Positions 55,570 through 64,000 of a stretch of 64,000 nt of DNA are shown here, piece after piece; within the stretch, counting starts at the first letter, position 1, and each line of letters opens with the position of its first letter. The notes beneath the pieces were generated by a model. It had not been told where the DNA came from and searched no databases. It saw only the letters and a list, made by a program, of their open reading frames with translations. A program made the position numbers and the translations under genes. The stretch comes from Mycoplasma seminis. Lineage in GTDB: Bacteria; Bacillota_I; Bacilli_A; Mycoplasmatales; Metamycoplasmataceae. The stretch covers positions 868,001 to 932,000 of the forward strand of contig NZ_CP132191.1 of the NCBI RefSeq assembly GCF_030718845.1. The letters run 5' to 3'.

Positions 55570-56577
55570 TTAATTTTGTTTAGCAACAAAGAAATCAATA
55601 ATATTTTTTGGTTCTTTATGTTCAAATAAAATTGAAATTATATTGCTTAAAAATGGTACATCTGTAATATTATATTCCACTATTAATTTTTGCAAGGTTT
55701 TTGCTGTATCATAACCTTCTATTGTCCATTGTTGTTCATTTAAAGCGGCATCAATCCCCTTGTTAGCTATATTAGCTCCAAATGAGAAGTTTCTACTTGT
55801 TGGTGAAGAACAAGTTAAGAATATATCACCAAATGATGAGAAGTTATATCCAATAGTATTTTCCCCATCGGGATACATAGCTTTATAAACTCTAAATATC
55901 TCGCTAGTCCCTAATGTGAGTAATCCCGCATGGGAATTTTGTCCAGGATATAAAACTGAGGTAATACCTAAACCAATTGCAAGAACATTTTTAAATGCCG
56001 AGAAAAGCTCTGCTCCTTTAATTTGACTGTATGGTTTTACATAAAAATGTTTATTGTTAAAATATTGAGCTACTTCTTTATTGAATTCAATATTTGTACC
56101 AACTATATTAACCATTGTTAAATTGCCTTTAAAAACTTCAATAGCAAATGAAGGTCCCATAATTGATGAAAAATTATTAATTATGTTAGTAAAATTATCC
56201 TTTATGTATTGTGAGAAAAATTGTTTTGTGTTAGGTTCTAATCCTTTTGATAAATTTATTAAATCAATTTTTCTTCCGTTTGCTATTTTTGAAATTTCGC
56301 TCAATAAGCTTCCTACCGCTACTGATGGAACAGCTAAAACAGCTGTATCAACATCATCAAGAAATTCTCCTAAATTATTTGTTGCACGAATTAATTCTGG
56401 ATTAGCAAACTGAATATCTCCAAAATATTTTGTGTTAAAGCCATTATTAATATCTGCTATTTCAGTTTCTGAAATACCATACATTAAAACTTTATGCCCG
56501 TTTTCTATTAATATGTTAGCAAGTGCTGAACCAAATGCCCCTGTGCCTAAGACACCAAATCTTCTATGTGTTTTCAT
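55570..56577 (-). CDS. gpsA: Glycerol-3-phosphate dehydrogenase [NAD(P)+]
   Basis: Reduces dihydroxyacetone phosphate to glycerol 3-phosphate for phospholipid synthesis. The 335-residue protein has the nucleotide loop GVLGTGAFGSALA, NLSKGLEPN, GPSFAIEV, FKNVLAIGLGI (catalytic Lys) and GDIFLTCSSPTSRN. Complete and without UGA breaks. Confidence 0.95.
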   Translation of the reverse strand: MKTHRRFGVLGTGAFGSALANILIENGHKVLMYGISETEIADINNGFNTKYFGDIQFANPELIRATNNLGEFLDDVDTAVLAVPSVAVGSLLSEISKIANGRKIDLINLSKGLEPNTKQFFSQYIKDNFTNIINNFSSIMGPSFAIEVFKGNLTMVNIVGTNIEFNKEVAQYFNNKHFYVKPYSQIKGAELFSAFKNVLAIGLGITSVLYPGQNSHAGLLTLGTSEIFRVYKAMYPDGENTIGYNFSSFGDIFLTCSSPTSRNFSFGANIANKGIDAALNEQQWTIEGYDTAKTLQKLIVEYNITDVPFLSNIISILFEHKEPKNIIDFFVAKQN

Positions 56578-56625
56578 TATAATAATATTTTACTTTAATT
56601 CTTAAAAAAAGGCATAAAAAAATGG

Positions 56626-56697
56626 CAGGAGTAGCAGGATTCGAACCCACAACACACGGGGTTGAAGCCCGTTGTTCTACCGTTGAACTATACTCCT
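56626..56697 (-). tRNA. tRNA-Trp (anticodon UCA)
   Basis: Cloverleaf with acceptor AGGAGTA / TACTCCT, anticodon loop CTTCAAC and T arm GGTTCGAATCC. The UCA anticodon reads UGA (and UGG), direct support for genetic code 4. CCA is not encoded. Confidence 0.93.
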
Positions 56698-56723
56698 AGC
56701 GCATAAGTATTATACACAAAAAT

Positions 56724-56942
56724 TTAATTTGAAAAAATAGAAATTATATCCTTTACGGTTTTGACATCTCTTAATTGTTCATCAGAGATTTCAACACCAA
56801 ATTTAGCTTCTGCCTCAAATAAAAGCTCAGCTAAATCTAAAGAATCAATTCCTATTTCTTTTATGTTATCATCTTCTGAAATATGTTTTCTTTTAGATAG
56901 TTTTTTTAATTCTTGAATAATTATTTCTTTTCTGTTTTCCAT
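56724..56942 (-). CDS. acpP: Acyl carrier protein
   Basis: A 72-residue ACP-like protein with the phosphopantetheine site IGIDSLDLAELL (Ser near residue 33). Carries acyl groups on a pantetheine arm; in mycoplasmas, which lack fatty-acid synthesis, the role is uncertain. Last gene behind three unrecognised genes, 13 bases from the previous one. Upstream of tRNA-Trp. Confidence 0.88.
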   Translation of the reverse strand: MENRKEIIIQELKKLSKRKHISEDDNIKEIGIDSLDLAELLFEAEAKFGVEISDEQLRDVKTVKDIISIFSN

Positions 56943-56955
56943 AAATATATTATAA

Positions 56956-57399
56956 CTAATCTAATAATATTTCATAAGCTTTTTCATCTTTTTCATTTGT
57001 CTCACTGCTGATAAACATTAAGTTTAAAACAGCATGTTGTCTATTTAAAATATTGTAATCAAAATAAACTTTTCCATTAACTTGACGAATTCTTCGAATT
57101 ATGTCTTTTATAATTTGTTTTATTAACTCTTCATCAATATATTTATTATTCATTTTGTCTTTTTTAACAAATTGTTCAAAATATCTAGTGTCTAACGGAG
57201 GAAAGACGCTTTTATATATTGTTCTATCTTTGTTTAGAACCGGTTTTGGTTTAACACTATCAATCGGTTTGGTTGCTTTTTGATTTGCTGCGAACTTTTT
57301 ATATAAAAAATATCCTCCTGCTCCAATAGCTCCTGATGCACCGACAATTACAGCTAATAATGATAATGATTTAATTCATAAATTTGGATTTCTTTTCAT
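56956..57399 (-). CDS. Membrane-anchored protein of unknown function (147 residues)
   Basis: Starts MKRNPNLWIKSLSLLAV. One N-terminal membrane helix rich in Gly and Ala (IVGASGAIGAGGYFLY), a short Lys/Pro linker, then a mostly helical domain. No lipobox. Overlaps the upstream 416-residue gene by 29 bases. The shorter start at 57153 would lose the helix. No family recognised. Confidence 0.7.
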
Positions 57400-58621
57400 C
57401 TTCTTCTAAAATAAAGTATTTTTCTAGATTAAATCCATCACTAAAAACTGCATTGATATCAGTGTTTAAATTAATAACAAACTTATAATTGTGGTTATTG
57501 TTCACTTTAATTTCTTTAATCTTTAATTTCTTATTGTAGACATTTTCATAAGCATTTGTTCCTTTTGTTTCATAATGCCTAATAATATCTAAATCAAAGT
57601 AATGTGAGGTTATATGATAAGAAGCAGTAAACTTATCATTGAATTTATAAGGTATTTTTATAGCTTGTGCTGAATAAGGAGAAGTGGTTTTTTGTATTTT
57701 ATTTTGATTTTCATCAGTGTATAAAAATTCAGCAACTTTACCATAAAATTTAACACCACTGCTTTCGTAATCTGTTTTATCAATTAACAAATTATTTGAT
57801 TCATCGTTATAAGTAATTAGCTCAATTTTATCTTGTAAAAAAGCATCAAGTAAAACATGTTCAAATTTAACAGGAATATATCCATTGAATGAAATTTCAT
57901 CTCTGAATCTAGTTCGTTTAACATCGTTGTATTCATAAGCTGAAATTAAATCAGTATATGATTTTCTGTTAGTCAGATTATTTAATGTAAAGAAAATGTT
58001 ATTGTAATACAATTCTTTTCAATAACTTTTATCCGTTTCAAAATTAAAATTATATGAAAAAGGGGTTTTAATATGCAGATTGTTAGAGAGAGGAGAGAGT
58101 TTTAATTTCTCTTTTTCAGCTTTTGAAAAAATTAATTGATATTCTTTGAGGAGTACTTCGCCTTGACCAGGAACATTTGTAGCGAATTTTATTACTATAT
58201 CACTTAGTTTTTCAAAAGGTAATTTTAACGTTGTAAATGGAATTCTTTTAATATGTTTTCGATACTTTAAATTCGATTCAAAAGTTACAACTTCTTGTGA
58301 GTTTACAAACACATATGCTTTTATTGGGAGAATTTGACTTTTTAATTTTGTCCGAATTAATTTACCAATAACAGGAGTTAATATTGTATCTAAAACTATT
58401 TCAGGTAGTCCTAAATTGTATTTGTTTCTTTCATCAAATAATCAATCCTCAAAAGCAATAGTAATATCAGTCATACCATTACTTAATATTCTATCGACAT
58501 TGATGCTAAACTTTGCTTTAAACTTATTTAATCAAGAATTATTGCTTAGTGTATTTACTTTAACTTTGCTTTCATTTACTACATAAGTGGTTTTATAATC
58601 GTTTATCGTGGTGCTAATCAT
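57371..58621 (-). CDS. Hypothetical protein (416 residues), middle of an unknown operon
   Basis: Starts MISTTINDYKTTYVV. No signal peptide or membrane helix; alternating polar and hydrophobic residues with many Asn, Thr, Tyr and Phe suggest a beta-rich cytosolic protein. One TGA-Trp pair lies near 58015-58018. It overlaps the gene before by 8 bases and the gene after by 29 bases, so the three are translated together. No family recognised. Confidence 0.75.
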
Positions 58622-59141
58622 CTATTATTTGAAATAACAATCTTCCAAATTCGTAGATGGCTGCTCTACGTTTTTTATAAAATGTAGTTTTTGAGAAAAA
58701 TTCTTGATATCATTCTTTGTTTTTCTCAGATCTTTTTTCAATATAAATTTGATGAATTATTCAAGCATTTTCAACAGTCATAATTGACAAAATGTAATCA
58801 AATACATCAGGAGATTCTTTTAAACTTTTCTCAAATTCATCAATTTCAGCTTTAATTGATGGTTTTTTAGATACTAGATACTCAACTCATAATTTAGATA
58901 ATTTAGTTTGCATTTTGAGCTTTTTGATTTCTTTAACACCAATCATACTTTTAATGATATTTGACATGTATTCAATAAAAAGTTTTTCAGTATCAAGAAT
59001 TCATTGGCTTTTTTGGCTTAAAGCATCTATATCTTCTCTTAATCCGAGTTGTTTAATTTGATCTCATTCAGTTCTGTTTTCTTCTTGAGTTTCATCTTTT
59101 ATGTATCTTTTATACATTTTCAATTTATCTATTCCTTTCAT
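58614..59141 (-). CDS. Hypothetical helical protein (175 residues), first gene of an unknown operon
   Basis: Starts MKGIDKLKMYKRYIKDE after GAGGAG. Highly charged, helical, Trp codons mainly TGA, so it is invisible to a standard-code search. Ends YEFGRLLFQIIDD. Followed with overlap by the 416-residue gene. No domain recognised; small soluble partner protein is a guess. Confidence 0.7.
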
Positions 59142-59189
59142 TTCTCCTCATTATATATATGGATTTTTTGAAGAAAAAACAAAAAAATT

Positions 59190-59241
59190 TTTTAAAAAAA
59201 ATTCAAGTTTCTAAATTTGAGCAATTTAAAAACTTGAAATT
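59190..59241 (-). terminator. Terminator after proS
   Basis: Long stem with AATTCAAGTTT / AAACTTGAAATT outer arms and TAAATT / AATTTA inner arms, with a T tract on the minus strand. Confidence 0.75.
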
Positions 59242-59243
59242 TA

Positions 59244-60689
59244 TTAATAAGCTTTTGCAAAAACTACATAACGATTAGTTTCGTTATCACAATCATCTAT
59301 GAAACAAGGGATGTTCTTATTTGGTTTAGAAAATGACATTGGGATGCATCTTGCAGTTGCTCCAGTTTCTTCTTTAATTTTCTTTTCAGCTTCTGCACCA
59401 CAGCAGAATGGTACAATTACAAATTTATTTTGAGCTATTTCTGTTTTGAAATCTGCATAATTGTAAGCATATACCTTATTGTGCATTAATCTGTATTCAG
59501 CAGTTTCATATAAATTATCATGAATTAAGCTTAAGAATTCTGGAACACGTTTTTTAACATCTTCGATTTTAACTAAAGTTTTTTCTAATGTATCACGACG
59601 TACGAATGTAACCATGTCTTGTTCAAGGTCTCTTGGACCGATTTCGATTCTAAGTGGAACACCTTGAATTTCTGAATTAGAAGCTTTGTAACCTGGGTTT
59701 TTATCACTATTGTCTACCCGTACTCTATATTTACGAAGTGCTTTTTGCAATTCAGCAGATACTTGTGCAACTCTTGGATCTTTATTTGCAAATAATTCTA
59801 AAATATCCACTTGAATTGGAGCTACATAAGGTGGAATAATAATACCTCTATTATCTCCATGAGTCATGATTATAGCACCAATTAAACGTGTTGTCACACC
59901 CCAAGAAGTTTGGTAAGCGTATTCAAATTCATTGTTTTCATTTTTAAAAACAATATCAAATGGTTTTGAGAAGTTTTGTGCTAAATAATGACTTGTTCCA
60001 GCCTGTAAAGCTTGACCATCTTTCATCATTGCTTCAATTGTTCAAGTAGTACATGCACCAGCGAATTTTTCATTTGGTGTTTTTTTACCAATAATTGTTG
60101 GGATTGCAAGATATTTCTTTAAGAATTTAGCATATAGTTTAATCATTTCTTTAGTTAACGCTCTAGCTTCTTTTGGGTCTGAATGAACTGTGTGTCCTTC
60201 TTGTCATAAGAATTCACGTGATCTTAAAAATGGACGAGTAGTTTTTTCCCATCTAATTACACTAACTCATTGATTGTAAATTAAAGGTAAGTCTTTGTAT
60301 GAGTTAATTGAGTTTTTATATAAATGAGCAAAAAGTACTTCTGAAGTAGGACGAATGTATAATGGTTCATCTAATTCTTTATCCCCAACTTTTGTAACAG
60401 TTGCAAGTTCAGGATTAAATCCTTCAATGTGTTCTTTTTCTTTATTAAATAATGAAGAAGGGATAAGTAAAGGTAAATTTACATTCTTTACTCCTTTTTC
60501 TTTGAATGCTTCATTTAATCCTTCTTGAATTAATTCTCAAATACCATAAGCATTTGGAAGCAAAATCATTGTCCCTTTAGTTGGCCCATACATCATTAAT
60601 TTTCCGTTTTGCACAACATCTGTGTATCATTGTGAGAAATCTTGTTCTAATGGTGTAATTTTTTCTAATTTTCTATCTGTATTTTTCAT
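59244..60689 (-). CDS. proS: Prolyl-tRNA synthetase, archaeal/eukaryote type
   Basis: Charges tRNA-Pro. The 481-residue class II synthetase has motif 2 (TRPFLRSREFLWQEGHT), motif 3 (GTTRLIGAIIMTHGD) and a C-terminal domain with CCGAEAEKKIKEETGA, and ends in Tyr as in the archaeal-like type. The bacterial INS editing domain between motifs 2 and 3 is missing, as is usual in mycoplasmas. Four TGA-Trp codons in the first third. Confidence 0.96.
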
Positions 60690-60767
60690 AATTAGCTATA
60701 TTATAAAACAAAAAGGCAATTTTTTGTTAAATTTTTGCATAAAAAAACACCTTTTTCAAGGTGATAT

Positions 60768-60842
60768 GGCTGCCCCAGTTAGATTCGAACTAACGCATCG
60801 CGGAACCAAAACCCGCTGCCTTACCGCTTGGCTATGGGGCAA
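60768..60842 (-). tRNA. tRNA-Gln (anticodon UUG)
   Basis: Acceptor TGCCCCA / TGGGGCA, anticodon loop TTTTGGT, T loop TTCGAAT; CCA is encoded. 6 bases from tRNA-Tyr. Confidence 0.93.
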
Positions 60843-60848
60843 AATAAT

Positions 60849-60931
60849 GGTGGGGGGAGAGGGATTCGAACCCCCGAATCCTAAGAAAGTGGGTTACAGC
60901 CACCCGCATTTGGCCGCTTTGCTATCCCCCC
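60849..60931 (-). tRNA. tRNA-Tyr (anticodon GUA)
   Basis: Acceptor GGGGGGA, anticodon loop CTGTAAC, long variable arm typical of bacterial tRNA-Tyr, encoded CCA. Probably co-transcribed with tRNA-Gln. Confidence 0.93.
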
Positions 60932-60965
60932 ATTATTTTTTGCTTTTATATTATATAGTATATTT

Positions 60966-61001
60966 CTAAATTTCATAATAATTTTTTTGTAAAAATAAAA
61001 A
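60966..61001. repeat. Target duplication of MITE copy 2, left part
   Basis: Begins CTAAATTTCATAATAA. The full 38-bp unit, cut here by the IS30-type insert and completed at 62597-62598, recurs at 62985-63022. Confidence 0.8.
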
Positions 61002-62583
61002 GCAAAATTAAAACATCGGTTTCCTACTAATTAGTAAGATTCCGATGTTTTTTCGTCTCCTTAATGTAAAATAAGTGTGTAAATTCAAAAATACTAAAGG
61101 AGGCACTATTATTATATGCTATCAAACGCAAAACATTACCAAAATAATTTAATTTGTTTGAAATTTAGAGCTAAATCTAGAAATTCAAAATACTCAACTG
61201 AATTTACAACTCGTTATAGTCATTACGTCTTAAGACCGTATTTAGATAAATCAAAACTTAAGATGTTAAATACTAAAATTCAAAATATCAAACAGTATTC
61301 ACCTAGAGAATTTACAATAGAAAAAATGAAAGATTTGTTCAATAAATTAAAAGATGAATGAAGTCTTTTAGAGATTTCAAGACAAATGTCTTGTGATATT
61401 AAAACCATTAGGGAACAAATTGAAAAAGCATCTGAGGAGTATAAAGTCCAAACATCATTATTCTGCAAAATTTGCAAAAGACATGTTGGTGCTTTTCGTA
61501 CCTTTCAATAAACGAATGAACCAAATCAAAAATCTATACAAGAGAAAATACCTTGGATGGAAAAAGAATAACATCATTAGAAAAATGAAAACCATTACAC
61601 AAATTTACGCAAGATTGAATTTCCAAACATAAAGAATATAGAAGTTTAACAACAGCCGAAAAGAAAAGACTAACAAGCGAACAACTTGTTTATTATAGAA
61701 AAACTTCGTTGCAAAAAATATTAGATAAGTTTGAGGATTATGTAAAAGAAAATAATCTACAAAATGTTTTTATTCCTACCGTACAGGGCTTTTATGAATA
61801 TATCGACAGATATTATGTTGATTTTGAATATAAAATACTTACTTTAAAAAGAAAGTATGGAATCGCAAAAAGCAGACTAAAGAAACCTAAAAAAGCAAAA
61901 ATTAAATCTAAATTAAAATTTGCAAAAAGTGTTCACGAGCGTTCAGAAAAAATAAATATAAGAGAAGAATTTGGACACTATGAAATAGATACTGTTCAGT
62001 TCAAAAAGACAAGTAAATATTGCTTAGTTACATTGCTAGAAAGAAAAACTAGAATGTTATTTGCGATGTATTCTAAAAGAGATGCAGTCTCCGTCAGATT
62101 AGCGCTTGAAAAGCTGATATGCAAATATAGCTTGAAAATTCTAACTTTAACAATGGACAATGGTTTAGAAAATTCTGAACTTCATAAAGTAAAATCCATA
62201 AAAGAATTTTATGTATGTGACCCTTATTCTTCATGACAAAAAGGAAGTTTAGAAAACGCACATAAAGAGATTAGAAAGATTATTCCAAAAGGTTATGAAC
62301 CACAGTTTATTTGTGAAAATTTCATATTTGAATTAATTGATTCAATTAATAAAGATAAACGAAATTATTACTTTGAAAATAGTCAATATCCAGTTAGAAT
62401 TTCACCATTTGAATTATTTAAAAATTACACAAAAATTTAAAAAATTGGCTCAAAAAATAAGCCGAAACGACCCTGTCGTGTATTTTAACATACCCATTTT
62501 TTAAAAACTTGATAAAATTTAAAAAGAATTTTCACATTTTATGAAATTACACATTAAGTAGAAAGCCAATCTTTTAATTAATC
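61002..62583 (+). mobile_element. IS30-type element b, copy 2 (1,582 bp)
   Basis: Same element as 29955-31537 with only scattered base changes. Flanked by a 13-bp duplication GTAAAAATAAAAA (60989-61001, 62584-62596). Inserted in the left target duplication of MITE copy 2. Confidence 0.9.
61116..62440 (+). CDS. IS30-type transposase b, copy 2 (two frames, possible -1 frameshift)
   Basis: orfA 61116-61511 (131 residues) has an HTH-like region and CKICKRH. orfB, in the -1 frame from about 61494, carries HYEIDT, LTMDNGLE and LENAHKEIRK and ends at 62440. The shift is bracketed by a T run (GCTTTTCG) where tRNA-Phe could slip back one base. The same shift in both copies suggests either programmed frameshifting or an inherited lesion. 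orfB is otherwise intact. Confidence 0.75.
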
Positions 62584-62598
62584 GTAAAAATAAAAAAG

Positions 62599-62984
62599 TG
62601 TGAAATAACCTGTATTTTGTCACCCCTGCTAATAACCTGTATTTTGTCACCCCCCATGAATTTTCATTTATTTTTTTTAATTAAATGTAATAAAAAATCA
62701 GACTTAATAGAATTTCAATTAAAAATGAATAAATTTTGCTTTAAAAAGTTGAAATCAATAAGAAATAAAGCGTTATTTAATTTTTTTTTAAAAAATCCTC
62801 ATCAAAAGTAAAAATGTCATTTAAACATACCAAAATAATATGCTAATAAAGGGAACAATTTAATATATAGCAGAATATAAAAGTATGAATTCAATGCAAA
62901 ATATCAATATATTTTAGAGATTATTAAAGATTTTTTAAAGGTTATGAATTATGAAAAGAGTGACAAAATACAGGTTATTCTACA
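62599..62984 (+). mobile_element. MITE-like element, copy 2 (386 bp, uninterrupted)
   Basis: Ends TGTGAAATAACCTGTATTTT and, inward from the right, TGTAGAATAACCTGTATTTT. It contains a tandem repeat of AATAACCTGTATTTTGTCAC near the left end and a 64-residue frame of unknown meaning. No transposase. Flanked by a 38-bp duplication. Inverted relative to copy 1. Confidence 0.8.
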
Positions 62985-63022
62985 CTAAATTTCATAATAA
63001 TTTTTTTGTAAAAATAAAAAAG
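62985..63022. repeat. 38-bp target duplication of MITE copy 2, right
   Basis: Matches the left copy starting at 60966; ends next to the rplO terminator. Confidence 0.8.
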
Positions 63023-63039
63023 CCAAGCTTTCGCTTGAC
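63019..63039 (-). terminator. Terminator after rplO
   Basis: AGTCAAGC / GCTTGGCT stem with a GAAA loop and a T tract on the minus strand. Confidence 0.85.
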
Positions 63040-63052
63040 TCTGAAATGATTA

Positions 63053-63493
63053 TTATAATTCGTGAATTGTTCCACCAACTTTTTCGAATGCTTCTTTAGC
63101 TGAAGCTGAAGCTTTGTGAACGTAAATTGTTAATTTTTTAGTAATTTCACCGTTTCCTAATAATTTAACAGGCATTTGTCTTTTGATTAAGTTTGAATCG
63201 AATAATGCTTCTAGAGTAACTGTATCACCGTCGTTAAATTTGTTTTCTAAATCTGAAAGGTTGATAACTTGGTATTCAATGTGGTTAACGTTGTTAAATC
63301 CACGTTTTCCAATTCTACGGAATCAAGGAGTTTGTCCCCCTTCGAATCCTAATCTGTGTCCCTTACGTTTGTTTTGTCCTGATTGTCCTTTACCAGCTTG
63401 TTTACCTTTTCCGGCAGCGTGTCCTCTACCTTTACGGTGTTTTTCTGGTCTTGAACCATCAGCAAATTTTAAGTTATTTAATTTGATAGCCAT
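63053..63493 (-). CDS. rplO: 50S ribosomal protein L15
   Basis: A 146-residue protein with the basic, Gly-rich N-terminus [19 protein letters not shown] and the C-terminal [15 protein letters not shown] signature. Starts 1 base after rpsE, as in the spc operon. In most bacteria secY follows; here a terminator and mobile DNA follow, so the operon ends at rplO. Confidence 0.97.
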
Positions 63494-63494
63494 A

Positions 63495-64000
63495 TTATTG
63501 TAAATCCTTTACATTTTTATCTCTAATTTCAGCAATTTCTTCAACTGTTCTTAAGTTTTCTAAAGCTTTAACTGTAGCTTTAACTACGTTAGCTTTTGAA
63601 CGTGAACCGTATGTTTTAGTAACGATATCTGTGTATCCTGCAAGCTCTACTACAGCACGAACTGTACCTGAAGCGATAAGTCCTTTTCCTTTAGGAGCTG
63701 GTTTTAATAAAACATTTGAAGCTAAGAATTTTGCTTTAATTTCGTGAGGGATTGTACCGTTAACAACTGGTACTGAAACAAGGTTGTTTTGAGCATCTTT
63801 GATAGCTTTTCTAATTGCATCTGGAACTTCGTTTGCTTTTCCGTGTCCATATCCAACTAAACCTTTTTTGTTTCCTACAACTACGAAAGCTGAAAAGCTG
63901 AATCTTCTTCCACCTTTAACAACTTTTGTAACACGAGCAATATCAACTACTTTTTCTGTAAATTCAGATTCAAATTTTTGAGCACGTGGTTTTCTAGCAC
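63495..64000 (-). CDS. rpsE: 30S ribosomal protein S5 (start outside window)
   Basis: C-terminal 168 or so residues: [55 protein letters not shown] and [12 protein letters not shown] are classic S5 motifs. Part of the spc operon on the minus strand. Normal reading to the window edge. Confidence 0.97.
   Translation of the reverse strand, partial: ARKPRAQKFESEFTEKVVDIARVTKVVKGGRRFSFSAFVVVGNKKGLVGYGHGKANEVPDAIRKAIKDAQNNLVSVPVVNGTIPHEIKAKFLASNVLLKPAPKGKGLIASGTVRAVVELAGYTDIVTKTYGSRSKANVVKATVKALENLRTVEEIAEIRDKNVKDLQ

Noticed and set aside
62617-62811. 64-residue frame inside the MITE as a gene
   Set aside because: Present in both copies but begins in the terminal repeat, lacks a ribosome site and resembles nothing; kept only as part of the element.

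Overview
This window is mycoplasma DNA, probably from the hominis-type (Mycoplasmopsis/Metamycoplasma) branch; the genus placement is inference. It is very AT-rich, and its genes read through only if UGA is tryptophan (genetic code 4). A tRNA-Trp with anticodon UCA at 56626-56697 agrees with this. No cell-wall genes are seen, and lgt, lipoproteins and very large surface proteins fit the group. Coding coordinates below join the pieces that a standard-code ORF search would split at UGA.

Layout. 1-1767: end of hprK, then lgt. 1886-3291 (minus): three small paralogous membrane proteins. 3476-5770: GDSL/SGNH hydrolase. 6220-16347: a single 3,375-residue surface protein with helical FIVAR/GA-like repeats. 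16680-20718 (minus): subtilisin-like (S8) protease plus an overlapping lipoprotein gene. 20928-23057: clpB. 23135-29725: accessory island with two copies of an unrecognised two-gene module (cytosolic helical protein plus membrane protein), one copy split by an IS30-family element, then a solitary AbiEii-like nucleotidyltransferase. 29744-33176: triple nest, a 386-bp MITE-like element holding an IS256-type element holding an IS30-type element. 33224-34883: prs and rsmG. 34984-39613: second triple nest, an IS1634-like element holding an IS256-type element holding another IS256-type element, flanked by a 200-bp direct repeat. 39734-41745 (minus): degenerate Fic-like gene and dnaJ. 41852-43632: ABC exporter. 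43719-48900 (minus): aldehyde dehydrogenase, rpsO, Lit-like membrane protein, ribF, HAD phosphatase, truB. 48979-52842: gmk, PP2C phosphatase, Ser/Thr kinase, rsgA and rpe, tightly packed. 52921-60931 (minus): TDT-type transporter, tig, gpsA, tRNA-Trp, acpP, three unrecognised genes, proS, tRNA-Gln, tRNA-Tyr. 60966-63022: MITE copy 2 and IS30-type copy 2. 63053-64000 (minus): rplO and rpsE.

How the parts work together. The core genes are ordinary translation, chaperone, lipid, nucleotide and signalling functions. The surface genes (1886-20718) share a possible control signal: a TGTGGAAATTTCCACA-type palindrome or its half sites lies 85-140 bp upstream of the membrane-protein cluster, the hydrolase, the giant protein, the S8 protease/clpB divergent pair and the Fic-like gene. 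The mobile elements can be un-nested by arithmetic: removing each insert and one target duplication gives two equal 386-bp MITEs, two equal 1,367-bp IS256-type copies and an IS1634-like element of 1,868 bp.

Most interesting: the duplicated two-gene membrane module with the solitary nucleotidyltransferase; the shared palindrome; a conserved stem-loop with a 21-nt loop found at two loci; an unknown three-gene operon leading into acpP; and the nested mobile elements with 37-, 38- and 200-bp target duplications. No CRISPR array or rRNA is present.
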